NCBI RefSeq assembly: GCF_000002235.5
Contig: NW_022145542.1
Span: 744,001-808,000, forward strand
Origin: Strongylocentrotus purpuratus
Taxonomy: Eukaryota > Echinodermata > Echinoidea > Camarodonta > Strongylocentrotidae
Reading direction: 5' to 3'
DNA: 64,000 bases
Every line of letters begins with the position of its first letter. Within the stretch, counting starts at the first letter, position 1. Made by a program: the position numbers and the translations under genes. Positions 39,447 through 48,525 of the stretch are shown here, piece after piece. The notes beneath the pieces were generated by a model that searched no databases, was not told where the DNA came from, and worked only from the letters and a program-made list of their open reading frames with translations.

Positions 39447-39831
39447 GCCGTGTGAAAAAGCAGGAAGGTGATTTAACTGAAGGCGCCGATTTGTGCTTGT
39501 GAACTAGTCACAAATAATAGTAACATTGTCGTTTTAGAATAATGTGTAAGATCATTAAAGTAAATTAAAAACAGTAGAGGACCTAGGATAGAACCTTGAG
39601 GTACACCATGTGTTAAACTTGAATGAATATATATTGAGATTTATTACAAAGATTACTTTCAAACCAAGATGACAGACAAATTGGAGTGTTGTTCTAGTTT
39701 CCAAGTGGTACGTCATCACACCGATTACTGAGCTGGGAGACATTGCCAGGCATAGTGCCAGGTGGAAGGGCATAAATCGAAACTTAAAAAAAAAAAAAAA
39801 ATTAAAAAATTAAAAAATTAAAAATAAAAAA

Positions 39832-39873
<42 letters not shown>

Positions 39874-40612
39874 GGGAAAACGAAACCGTCCAATTGAAAA
39901 CGGAATCCGCCATGAGCGGTCGGATACCGGACGGTTAAACGTTTGACTACAGCACTAGTTGTAATCACATGATTCTCTCTACTCCAGGACTAGGGTAGTT
40001 TGGGCTGTGTGACAAATAAGTATGGGACTCTTGAAGAGAGAAGAACACAAAACTTGAAAATGTTTACACCTAGGGCCATTCTCTTTAGAAAGCAATCTGA
40101 AAGAAATCACCTCTCACTCGTCTCAGGCTTACCTTTAATGTAATTCAGGGAGTCCAAAATGACAAGATCATCTTTAGAAAGCAATCTGAAAGAAATCAAC
40201 ATTGTCATATATATAATCTGAGTAACCATGTGTTAAAGAAGATCCCAGAGTTACATGTATCTCCTCGCCATTTGGCCCTATTTCATATTTCATAAACAAC
40301 ATTTAAAAGTAGGTGAATGTTGCTGCATGTGCTTCCAAGAATATTCTACAAATTGCTAATCACTTCCAATGTCAAAGTATTGGCTCACTTTGGCAATGAA
40401 CAAAGCTGGGGTGATGATATGATTGCAGGGCCCTCAGGGAGAAAGATGGAATACTGATCATACCTTAGTAAACAAGATATATTATTATTATGATGATGGT
40501 GATGATGGTGATGACAATGATGGTGATGACAATGATGGTGATGATGATGATGATGGTGATGGTGATGGTGATGATGATGATGATGATGATTTTGATGATG
40601 ATGACGATGATG

Positions 40613-40648
<36 letters not shown>

Positions 40649-43600
40649 AATCATTATAATCTTCATTAGTATTATTATAATTATTATTGTTATCGTTATT
40701 ATTATAATGAAAAATTAATATCACTGAAAAGTATGATTCTTCTGGGTAGCCTATGCCTAAAGTTGTTCTTTTGACATTTTAATCAGTATTTACTTTATGC
40801 ATTCATGTATAAGACTGTAAGTATAGTTTAAGGGTAAGTCCACCTTGATATTAGGTTGGTTTCAATAAAAGCAGGAAAATGAGAGAAACAAATTGCTGAA
40901 AGTTTGAGCAATATCAAAAAAAGGAAAATTACACATTTTTGAAGCTGTCATCAGTAAAACACAAATTGGCAACATTATGACGTATCTTGCGAGCTCCTCT
41001 CCAATTTGTTCTGTACTGGAGATCTTATAAACTGCATTTTCTTAGTTATTGATGATGAAATATATTTCTGTCATACAGGGGTTGTATAGGAACAATCATA
41101 TTTAGGGTGAATGTATGACTGAAAATTTTGGTAGGGGAAACTAAACATTTTTGAAGTTCTTTAGTACAGGGTAAATGGGAGGGGAGCTTGCAAAATACCT
41201 CACACAGTTGCCTATTTGGCAAGACAAGTGCAATAAAAACAAATGTACCATAAAGACAGCAATATGAAGCTTTCTGAGACATGGAGTGAGACAATTTGGC
41301 AGTGTCTTTATAACACCAAATATATTTTTTATATAAGCGATATATTCAGTATCTGCCACATATTGCTGTCAACGCTGTGTAAGGCTTGCTTACATTTATA
41401 ACTGAGCTTTACCTTTGAGTTGATGACTTGAGCTTTCCTCTGGCATCTTTTTCTTTCTTGGAATCTATGCAAGTAATGAAAGATAAAGAAAATTACTTTC
41501 AAATTGTTTTTTTGTTTGGGGTGAAGTTTGTAGTGTTAGTTTACTGCAGGAAATGGTCCACATAACACGTTGTACCTGTTCTAAAATTAAAAAAGAAAAA
41601 GAAAACAAGCACACAATCACAACAAGAAGCCAAATGAACCAGAGACCAAGGCAAGGGGGCAGTTTCTGAAAACTGTCATAAATAAATCTAACTCTAAGTT
41701 CACAAATATGTCCCTGAGAAACACATATTACTTATGACTGTGTCATGAAACGGGCGACATGATTAGACCATTGAATCATTTGTATGTTAGTTTTGGACAA
41801 AAGCAGAAACAAAAAAGGAAAAAGTTTTGAAACTACCAACTGGATAGAAACACACATAGCTGCATTACTATCCTGGCTGTGTATTAAAAGCTGTTTTATT
41901 GATTCGCAACACCACTTCTTCTTCTTACTTACTTACTTACTTTACTTTAATACACGATGTTGTAGGTCTAAGCCTGTTCATCGATCCAGGATTCTTCCAG
42001 GTAACTGCGATTTGTGGAGGGAGGAGGTTGTGTAAAACATGAAACAACAGACAACACCTAGACCGGCTCATACAGAAGGTTAGCATTCTTTGACCAGTGA
42101 CTATCCAGTCTATTTTTGAATGAGTTGACTGACCCAGCTGCCACAACGTTTTCTGGGAGACTGTTCCACAGCTCCACGACTCTATTGCTAAAAAAGTATT
42201 TTCTGATATCTAGTCTTGAATATTTCTTTTCCAGTTTTCTAGAGTGACCTCAAGTTCTATCTTCTGTACTCAACTTAAGGGAATCTCTTGCACATCGTAC
42301 AAGCCATACAAGTACTTGTACACATCGATCATGTCCCCCCTTCTACGCCTGTGAACAAGAGTTGGTAATTAGAGTTTGGTCAAGCGCTCCTGGTAAGATA
42401 AATTTCTAAGGCCAGGAATAATCTTTGTTGCAGTACAGGCCACCGTCGGGTGTATTGTCGTACTGTTGAGGTGCAGGGCAGATGTGTGTACAATGTCTGA
42501 TAAGAGGTACAGTCAACTGAGTGCGAGTAAAAACAACTACCGTTTTAGCGGTCCTGGGTCTTTTGTACCTCTTGCTTGCAGGTGTTAGCAGAGGTACAAT
42601 TAACAGTGTTCTGAGGGAGGAAGTTCCAGAGTCTTATAGCATCCGGGAAGAAGCTCCTCTAGTAGACCAGCGTTCGGGCAAAAGGAACTACGAGGGAGGT
42701 GTGTGGGATGTCCATTAGCGAGTTGATGATGTGATAGATCATCACCACCTTAGCCTGTGCTTGTCCTGCGGTGGTCATTGAAGATGAAGCGGACATATCG
42801 TCGTTGAACCATTTCAAGCTTCTTGAGGTTTGCTTGCGTGTGAGGGTCCCATATGATGCTGGCGTACTCCCATGATTGGTTGAAGGAGAGTGTTGTAGCA
42901 CATAAGGCTGTGCACAACAGTGTAATGAGGTACCCAAGAACACTCCCAGACTCACAAGCGAATACTCGAATATTCGGGCGCCATGTTTTTTTAATAATTT
43001 TTTTTTACTTTTTAAATTTTTTTTTTACTTTTTAGATTTTTTGACTTTTTTTCTTTTTTTTTCTTTTTTTGCCACTACCATACCACTCAGCAGTTTCCCA
43101 GGTCCCTCGCCCAAAACGCATGCAATTTTACTTCGAGTTGCAGTTGAAGGCGCCGATTTAATAAGAATAATAACAGTAAACTATGCTGTTCTAAAAACCA
43201 AAGATGGCAGAATAATCCATTTTCCTCCAAGTCCAAACAGAAATCTGGACATTTGGTCCCAGTTTCTGAAAGGTGAGTTTGACAGTGCTTGAGTTGGGAA
43301 ACATTTTTACCGACGGTACCATGCCAGCGGCTGCCGCTCTCCCTGGCACGGGTAAGCGTGGGCCTGGACATTTTTTTTTTTTTTTTTTTGGCAGCCGAAT
43401 ATTCGGGTACGAGAAATCGTACCCGAGTAGTTGTCAACCGTGCGGGTACTCGAGCATTCGACTACCCGTCGCAGCCTTAGTAGCACAGCACTTTAACCTA
43501 TCTGGGACATGGTTGCATATTCCTTTGAAGAAAGGCACGGGTAGAGTTGGCCTTTTGGGTGACAGTGTTGATGTGTTGGTTCCAGCTGAGATTCTTCTGC

Positions 43601-45605
43601 AACTTTAACTTTGCGGGACGCCAGATGTTACTCGGCTGGTGTTGGAGATGAATCCTTCCAGTACAACCTTTTGGGTCATGTTACTCAGGAAGTCAGAAAC
43701 CCATGTGCGTGTGTGTGTTCCCGGAATAGACCCGGATTCCATAGAATTGAAGCTTGTGTAACAGCCTTCCATGGGGAACCTTGTCAAATGCTTTGGAGAA
43801 ATCAAGGAGTACCATAACCAATTGTTCTCTGTCATCGATGGCTTTGGCGAGGTCTGGACAGCAAGAACAAGCTGGGAGACGCAGGATCGTTTCTTGAGGA
43901 ATCCATGTTGTGCATCAGACAAGATATTGTGGTCTTCAAGGTGGCTCATGATGTAGACCGAAAACTTCAGTCTCTCTAATCGTCGGTTGTTCCACTGAGA
44001 CTACGTCTGGCTCCACTAGACCTCCGATTATAGAGACTGAAGTCTGGGGACCTCTTTCTGTGAGGCACTGTACGGAACAAATGGTTCGGTTCGACCGGAC
44101 CGCGATGAATGAGATATGCAACAAGATTTTCACTCTTTACATCCTCATAACTGCTGCAATTACAACACAAATTAAAAATAACATATATATAGCTTATTTG
44201 ACTTACGATAGCTTGCTCATTTAGATCCTAAATTAATGATTAATCCGAGAAAGTCTCGTCGTCAACATTATCCGTCTTGGTTTTAGTTGATGAATATTCA
44301 TTTTTTCTTTTCGAGCGTCCAATAGCTACCGTAGCTACGTACGAGTCGGCCCAGCTTGACCAACGAACTCCCACGAAACGAGTGCTCTGATTGGCCATTT
44401 GGCTATGTTTTGGTAGGTGGACCCGGAAATATATCGGCCGCCGGGTAATATTTCGAATGCATGAACGTACTGCTTCGCGGATCTGAGATACAAATTGGAT
44501 AATTCATATAAGTAAGTCCGTAAATTATGTATTTAATATTAAGTTATCAAATTTTGATAACTGTAATTAGGACAAATGACATACCGACCTAATTTACATC
44601 TGATTTAGAAATCAGAAAATTAGATCTAAATAAAGAAAATCGGGGAGAAAATGTTTTGACAGAAAAAGCTGCCATTGTTGGCTATAGCTACCCCCACGGT
44701 ACGAGATCTCTGGGTTGCCATCTGTATTGGGGAATGACAACAAATGTCAGTTTTATTAAAGAAATGACCCTAATCAGATGGTTATTGCTGTCTACTCATG
44801 ATGCTGCTTAGAACGATGTGCTCCAGTACTTTACAGGTCACTGACGTCAGAGAGATAGGCCTGTAGTTCTCTGGCTTGCTATGGTCACCTTTCTTGAAGA
44901 TTGGAGCAATATTCGCCATTTTCCATTCATCCGGTATGACACCCTGGTTAAGGGAGACTTGGAAGAATAAGGTGAACACAGGTGTCAGTTCGGTGGCAAG
45001 TCCCTTCAGAAGTCTGGCTGGGATTTGGTCAGGACCCATGGCTTGAAGAACATCAAGCTCAGACAGGGTCTTCAGAACCCCTGGTGGAGAGAACTCAACT
45101 GATTTCACTCAAAATCAGTACTTTAGTGTTAATTGATGACACCTAAATAGCAGTAAAATACAATTTTCAACTTCTATACTGATGTTGAAAAGAATAATTT
45201 AAAAATTTAAAATGTAAGTAAGTCTAGAATTTGCCGATCAGCCACATCGGTTCTATTGTGTGCAGTCTGTGTGTGGTGTGTGTAGGCCTATTTGTGTATT
45301 ATACCTGTCTCTCAGTGCTAGAGGTCAATATGCATTAGCATCGACTCTATCTATGCTTTACTGGAGTGGATAGAAACTGGGATAGCATATGGACATGACT
45401 AGACTAAGCTAACACAGAATACAATACGTGGGACAAGATATTTCCACCACTTACCTGCATAGACATCGTTTTTGTATGTTCCAAAGCTGTCGTCGTTAAT
45501 GACAAGGCATTTTTTGTCAGTAGATGATTCAATAAATGACTGGAGCTGGTTAGATCGTTTACTCTTCCCGCTACTCGGGTACCCACACATAATTACCAAC
45601 GGCAT
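29994..45605 (-). CDS. KTI12: KTI12, Elongator-associated P-loop protein
   Basis: Nine minus-strand exons in phase: 45455-45605 (ATG), 41413-41464, 40133-40185, 37504-37559, 34783-34862, 32931-33090, 32225-32287, 31189-31257, 29994-30137 (TGA). They encode 275 residues. Walker A is GYPSSGKS (8-15). DSKKEKDARGKLKS (51-64) and LVILDSLNYIKGFRYELYC (75-93) carry the Walker B/PSTK-like signature. MRFEAPVSKNRWDSPLF (137-153) is the KTI12 hallmark. LQRIRRQFITYTKLH (240-254) starts the C-terminal tRNA-binding helices. KTI12 binds Elongator and tRNA and is needed for wobble-uridine modification. It is shorter than human (354, which I recall as encoded by one exon), mainly in the acidic middle. Exons 1-2 are separated by a 4-kb intron full of nested transposons. 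The last intron is AT-AC (separate entry). Confidence 0.93.
30279..30522. repeat. PIF/Harbinger-like MITE, GGCCTTAAAA family, copy 1
   Basis: Inverted ends run about 38 bp. They start GGCC and share AGATGTTGTATTGCCCTTT. TTA target duplications lie at 30276-30278 and 30523-30525. The element lies inside the KTI12 AT-AC intron. A longer relative is at 46402-46863. Confidence 0.75.
30625..30783. repeat. Fold-back MITE with 60-bp inverted arms
   Basis: Left arm GGCCCGGTTGCA...CTTACCATTGA...AACTACCATGG is the near-perfect inverse of the right arm, which ends GTTTTGTGCAACTTGGCCC. The central loop is only about 35 bp. It lies inside the KTI12 AT-AC intron. Confidence 0.8.
33237..33392. repeat. Purine-rich dispersed repeat, copy 1
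   Basis: It shares TAACAGGGAAATC, ATCAGGATAAAAGAGGGAAG and AACCGATTTAAAT...ATCAGGCCTG with 39118-39297. Both copies lie in KTI12 introns in the same orientation. It is not coding despite open frames. Confidence 0.6.
35101..36072 (+). repeat. Recent 490-bp tandem duplication
   Basis: Copy 1 (35101-35590) and copy 2 (35591-36072) both start TTCAGGTTGCGCAGGAATTA and end near GCATGAATTATTCATT. I count only about five or six substitutions between them, so the duplication is young or was assembled from two haplotypes. It is in KTI12 intron 4, between exons 4 and 5. No coding or structural RNA signature was recognised in the unit. Confidence 0.85.
37640..38550 (+). mobile_element. LINE reverse-transcriptase remnant with frameshifts
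   Basis: The frame contains the RT catalytic box LRYADDTALF, then LNLNVKK-type palm/thumb sequence. A frame change near 37890 leads to FKYLGSTKNS. Another near 38008 leads to LVKTLVWSALLYGAESW and WRKMLKISWTDKRS. A third near 38340 leads to the C-terminal helix (KEWTGLTYSEAKRLAQDR). It is 5'-truncated with at least three frameshifts, so it is a dead insertion antisense to KTI12 in intron 3. Confidence 0.85.
39118..39297. repeat. Purine-rich dispersed repeat, copy 2
   Basis: This is the second copy of the repeat at 33237-33392, enlarged by A/T homopolymers. It ends directly at the target duplication of the hAT-like element at 39306, so that element inserted at or in the edge of this repeat. 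Confidence 0.6.
39306..39957. mobile_element. hAT-like non-autonomous element with captured LINE fragment
   Basis: Perfect 8-bp duplications GTTGTAAT (39298-39305, 39958-39965) border inverted ends TAGTGCTGTA and TACAGCACTA. Inside are an A24-CG-T54-type tract (39365-39445), the AAGGCGCCGATTTGTGCTTG core shared with 18689-19171, and a long A-rich tract (39786-39872). An inserted LINE piece (39537-39655) is also present. The element is in KTI12 intron 3. Confidence 0.88.
39537..39655 (-). mobile_element. LINE RT fragment nested in hAT-like element
   Basis: The minus strand reads HGVPQGSILGPLLFLIYFND, the RT motif just before the catalytic box. Only about 110 bp is present. It interrupts the part of the element otherwise continuous with the copy at 18689-19171. 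Confidence 0.8.
40082..40199 (-). repeat. Duplicated KTI12 exon-3 acceptor
   Basis: A 28-bp block (TCTTTAGAAAGCAATCTGAA and the next eight bases) occurs at 40082-40109 and again at about 40171-40198. The second copy is the real exon 3 acceptor and first bases. The first lies in the following intron, 24 bp beyond the exon 3 donor. It carries a good-looking but apparently orphan 3' splice site. Confidence 0.75.
40479..40700 (+). repeat. GAT/TTA compound microsatellite
   Basis: Tandem GATGGT/GATGAT triplets run into (ATT)n. Frames are open on both strands (poly-Asp/Tyr and poly-His/Asn). This is a property of the repeat, not a gene. Confidence 0.9.
40834..41220. repeat. Probable dispersed repeat in KTI12 intron 2
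   Basis: GGTAAGTCCACCTTGATATT followed by GGTTTCAATAAAAGCAGG and GAAAGTTTGAGCAATATC has the style of an abundant deuterostome interspersed repeat. No second copy in this window confirms it, so this is recognition only. Confidence 0.3.
41655..41756. repeat. MITE with GGGGCC-type ends, diverged copy
   Basis: GGGGGCAGTTTCTGAAAACTG and the following GTCATAA pair with TTATGACTGTGTCATGAAACG. It is related to 11054-11166 and to the half copy at 15917-15956. Confidence 0.5.
42903..43479 (+). mobile_element. hAT-like element, GGCGCCGATTT family, nested in LINE
   Basis: Perfect 8-bp duplications GTAGCACA (42895-42902 and 43480-43487) border TAAGGCTGTGC and GTCGCAGCCTTA. The left end is the same as the 18689-19171 copy (AATGAGGTAC, ACTCCCAG). 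The interior keeps AAGGCGCCGATTT but is otherwise diverged and T-rich. LINE sequence resumes exactly across the duplication. Confidence 0.87.
43953..44794 (-). mobile_element. hAT-like element, TAGAC-end family, copy A, nested in LINE
   Basis: Duplications CTCATGAT (43945-43952, 44795-44802) interrupt the LINE frame between ...SIMS and HLED.... The ends are GTAGACC and CTGTCTA. A sub-terminal hairpin pairs CTTCAGTCTCT with AGAGACTGAAG (43966-44045). It is the reverse complement of copy B (49769-50578), sharing the hairpin, ATATCGGCCGCCGGGT, CCAAT-containing words and GGAATGACAACAAATGTC-type ends. No transposase was seen. It lies 660 bp from KTI12 exon 1. Confidence 0.85.
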
Positions 45606-46401
45606 AATCGAGCCAAAATAAGGCCTACACAGCACGAGATCACCGCACAGAATTTCAGAATTCACAATCTCACTCACGAGTCGAGTCGATCGTCGAGCTA
45701 GTGATAACACGTCGCCCGGTCGCGCCGGGCCGATTCTTCTCGCCGACGAACCTGGCTAGGCTGGGTCCTTCGATTCTCGTATTTCAGGTGTAAAGAAGAA
45801 GAAGAAGAAGAAGAAGAAGAAGATTGAAGATTTATTTATTTCTCAATTCCACTGACATGAAAACAATTCATTCCTGAACAACAACAAGTTCATCGTCAAC
45901 AAGAATAAATTCATGAACAATAACAAGAAAGTTGTAAATACCTGGGATAAATACTTTGAAAATGTGGAAAAGAGGTGGTCTGTAAAAAAGCACAGAAGAA
46001 GAAGATAATGTGAACATGATGAAGATCAAAGAAGATGATGAAGAAGACGAAGGAGGAGGAGGAGGGGAAGAGGAGGAAGGGGAGGAAGAAGGAAAAGAAG
46101 AGAAAGGAGGAAAAGTGAGGAGAGAACTAATGTGCTGATCGCAACGTATGGGGAAAATATTTCTGACAAATTGATTATTTTATTTGAAATGTATTTCCAT
46201 TCATATACATATTTCATTCTGTTTGCAAACATGTTCGTATATCAATCCTTATACCATACGCCATAGTTTACAGGCACGTAGCCACGGGGGAGGGGGGACG
46301 GGGAAGGGGGCACGTGCCCCCCACCCCCCCCCCCCCCCAAAAAAAAAAATCCAAGATCGGTTGAACTTTTTTAAACCCCTCCCCAGGACGTCGATCGATA
46401 A

Positions 46402-46863
46402 GGCCTAAAATTAGAACTTGTTGTATTGGCCTTTGGGTGCCAAAACATGGATCGGTCGGTCGGATTTTTTTTTTTTTTTTTTTTTTTATATACCTTTTTT
46501 TGTGTGGCCTCTTTGGGCCGAACTTTTTCAAATTTGAATGTTTTGGGGTTTTCCGTTTTTTTCCTGCCCTCTTTTGGCTGATATTTCTCAGTTTTTAATG
46601 CTTTGTGTTTCAGCGTCATCATTCCATTGATATATTTTCACCTCATAATTATCCATGGTTTGCACGAGTGAGAACTTTTGAATAATTTAATTGGATGCAT
46701 TTATATCCCATTTAAACAAACGAAATACATATTTTTTTATTCATTAATTTAAACAAATCTAAAAAATGGTTTAAAAAAAAACTTTTTTAAACTGGCCGAC
46801 CGTAGATTTTCAGATTTTGGGGTCGGTCGCAAAGGGCAATACAACAAGTTTTTATTTTAGGCC
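46402..46863. repeat. MITE of the GGCCTTAAAA family, longer copy
   Basis: Its ends GGCCTAAAATTAGAACTTGT and ACAAGTTTTTATTTTAGGCC are inverted. Inside each end is TTGTATTG-CCTTTG and GACCGACC-type sequence as in 30279-30522. The flanks are TAA and TTA, so the duplication is not exact. The interior is T-rich with an open but meaningless Lys/Phe-rich frame. Confidence 0.65.
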
Positions 46864-47259
46864 TTACATGTACAGTATGTGCCCCTCCCCCCCCCCCCCC
46901 CCCCTACAAACATCTAACTCTTTTTATATTGGCCTACATCTTTGCGTTCTATATTGTTATAGCCAGCGTATGTGTAGGGCCTACGTGTACGTACCCAATA
47001 CCCATCAAATTTTAGACTTACTAGTGGTTCTGAAATGTCTGCATGCATATAGTTATTATAGTAGGGGAATATAAAACAAGGACACGTTTGATGTAAATGT
47101 CATTTGATGCTGATATAAACCCTATGTCTATTCCACCCTGTATTGAGGTAACATGCGCAAGCGGGTATGAAAAGCAAGGTAGGAGGCACAAGCGCTGTGT
47201 ATCATAGCATGCACAGGCATGTAGGGAAGGGGAATCCCCAACATCAAGCTATCCGGATA

Positions 47260-48090
47260 TCCATACCAGTAACAGAGTGACGGAGGAATCGTATGTATCG
47301 CAGACTTCATGTATGTATCGCAGACTTCCTTGTTAGCGTGTGTTTTGTATACTGTTGTACATGTTATGTGTTTAAATGTTGTGTGGGGTGGGGGGTAGTA
47401 GGTGTTTTGTAGCTTTTTCCCTTTTTTATATATATAATTTTTTTTTTTTTTTGTCTCCAAAGGAAAATGAAGAGGTGTAACTTTTGTATGTAAATGTAAA
47501 AGATCATTGGTAAATTTATAAAGAACTATGTTAAATTATTTTGTTATTTTGTATCCAATGTATTATGTTATAAATGTACAATTTTCTTTGAGAGAAACGA
47601 ATAAAAACCTATGAAAACAAAAAAATGTGACGAATCCTAACCTAAAAAATCTACTTGGAAAAGAAGAAAACTGCTCAATCATTTTAGCCTTTATAAAAGG
47701 TGTGCTTTTCAGGATATGTATTGCAGACTTCATATGTGACGAATCCTAACCTTAATAAAAATCTACTTGGAAAAGAAGAAAACTGCTCAATCAGTTTAGC
47801 CTTTATAAAAGGTACTGTGCTTTTCAGGATTTTTTTTTCTCCATAAAAATAACAGAGTGACGGAGGAATCGTATGTATCGCAGACTTCATGTGACGATTC
47901 CTAACCTAAAGAATCTACTTAATTGGAAAAGAAGAAAACTGCGAAATCAGTTTAGCCTTTATAAAAGGTACTGGAAGATATCGAGAATTATAAAGTGTAT
48001 TATAGCATTGTGTTGTTATCATTCTTGTGCTTTTCAGGATTTTTTTTTATTTTCCAAAAAAGTAACAGAGTGGCGGAGGAGATGATGGAC
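47260..48090 (+). repeat. Irregular tandem repeats upstream of DUT
   Basis: Units contain TCTACTTGGAAAAGAAGAAA, TTTAGCCTTTATAAAAGGT, GTGCTTTTCAGGAT, AACAGAGTGACGGAGGAATC and GTATGTATCGCAGACTTC. Three nearly complete units start near 47640, 47745 and 47905, and partial ones at 47265-47330. Spacing varies from about 110 to 190 bp. It ends about 440 bp upstream of the DUT start. Confidence 0.75.
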
Positions 48091-48525
48091 ATACGAAAGC
48101 CTGAATAAATGATGGCAGCCGATTATTAAATGCGCATACTATTAAACATAAAACACATTATTTATCATTAACCCTATAAATTGACACCGAAACTTCATGA
48201 TATTAATTCCAACCAGCTCTAACAATAAATGACTAAAAAATAATGAGTAACGAGCACATTAACCCCCCATAATCTTCAATCTTGCACTTAGCCAATAACA
48301 AAGGCCAAGATAAATCTTTCTCTCACACACTGGGCAAGTATCAGAATCACAGAAACGTAGAGCAGCGCAGCAGAAGTGAGAGCAAGACGCCCTCACACAC
48401 AGCCTGGCGAAACAACAACAACCAGTTGGTTTCCCGCGTTTGTGGGATTGCGCGCCAGCGCCAGGCCAGTTGAATACATAACAAACGAAGGTTCGTGCCT
48501 AGACTCTAGTTCTCAACGATCTGCT

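Larger units (their letters stand above)
41926..45108 (-). mobile_element. CR1/Jockey-group LINE, broken by two DNA transposons
   Basis: Minus-strand RT pieces read in order. 45108-44795 carries MGPDQIPARLLKG, VIPDEWKMANIAPIFKKGD and ENYRPISLTS. 43952-43480 carries ILSDAQHGF and SRVTSGVPQ, then WNQHINTV, MQPCPR. 42902-42058 carries YASIIWDPHTQANLKKLEM, LRNLSYQERLTKL and ESWSCGTVSQ-type end sequence, then LYEPV and a stop. The catalytic YADD block is missing between GVPQ and WNQHI, so the copy had an internal deletion besides frameshifts. The 3' end runs into (CTTA)n at 41927-41943, typical of CR1/L2-type tails. Inserted elements occupy 42903-43479 and 43953-44794. The whole lies in KTI12 intron 1, same strand as the gene. 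Confidence 0.85.
45606..48525. other. KTI12-DUT divergent intergenic region
   Basis: Next to KTI12 is a CpG-rich stretch (45690-45770, including GCGCCGGGCC) that is a plausible promoter. It is followed by a GAA microsatellite (45793-45823), a GA-rich tract (46021-46115), poly-C elements (46266-46340), a MITE (46402-46863) and a tandem-repeat region (47260-48090). The last 250 bp before the DUT start include GCGCGCCAGCGCC and are a plausible DUT 5'UTR/promoter. No extra gene was recognised. Confidence 0.5.

Noticed and set aside
40385..40666. Poly-His/Asn and poly-Asp frames
   Set aside because: These are translations of a GAT/ATT microsatellite.
42659..42955. Open frames over the LINE on both strands
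   Set aside because: They are shadows of the RT sequence read on the minus strand, partly crossing a hAT-like insertion boundary.
46268..46622. Lys-rich frames
   Set aside because: They are produced by T-tracts and the interior of a MITE.
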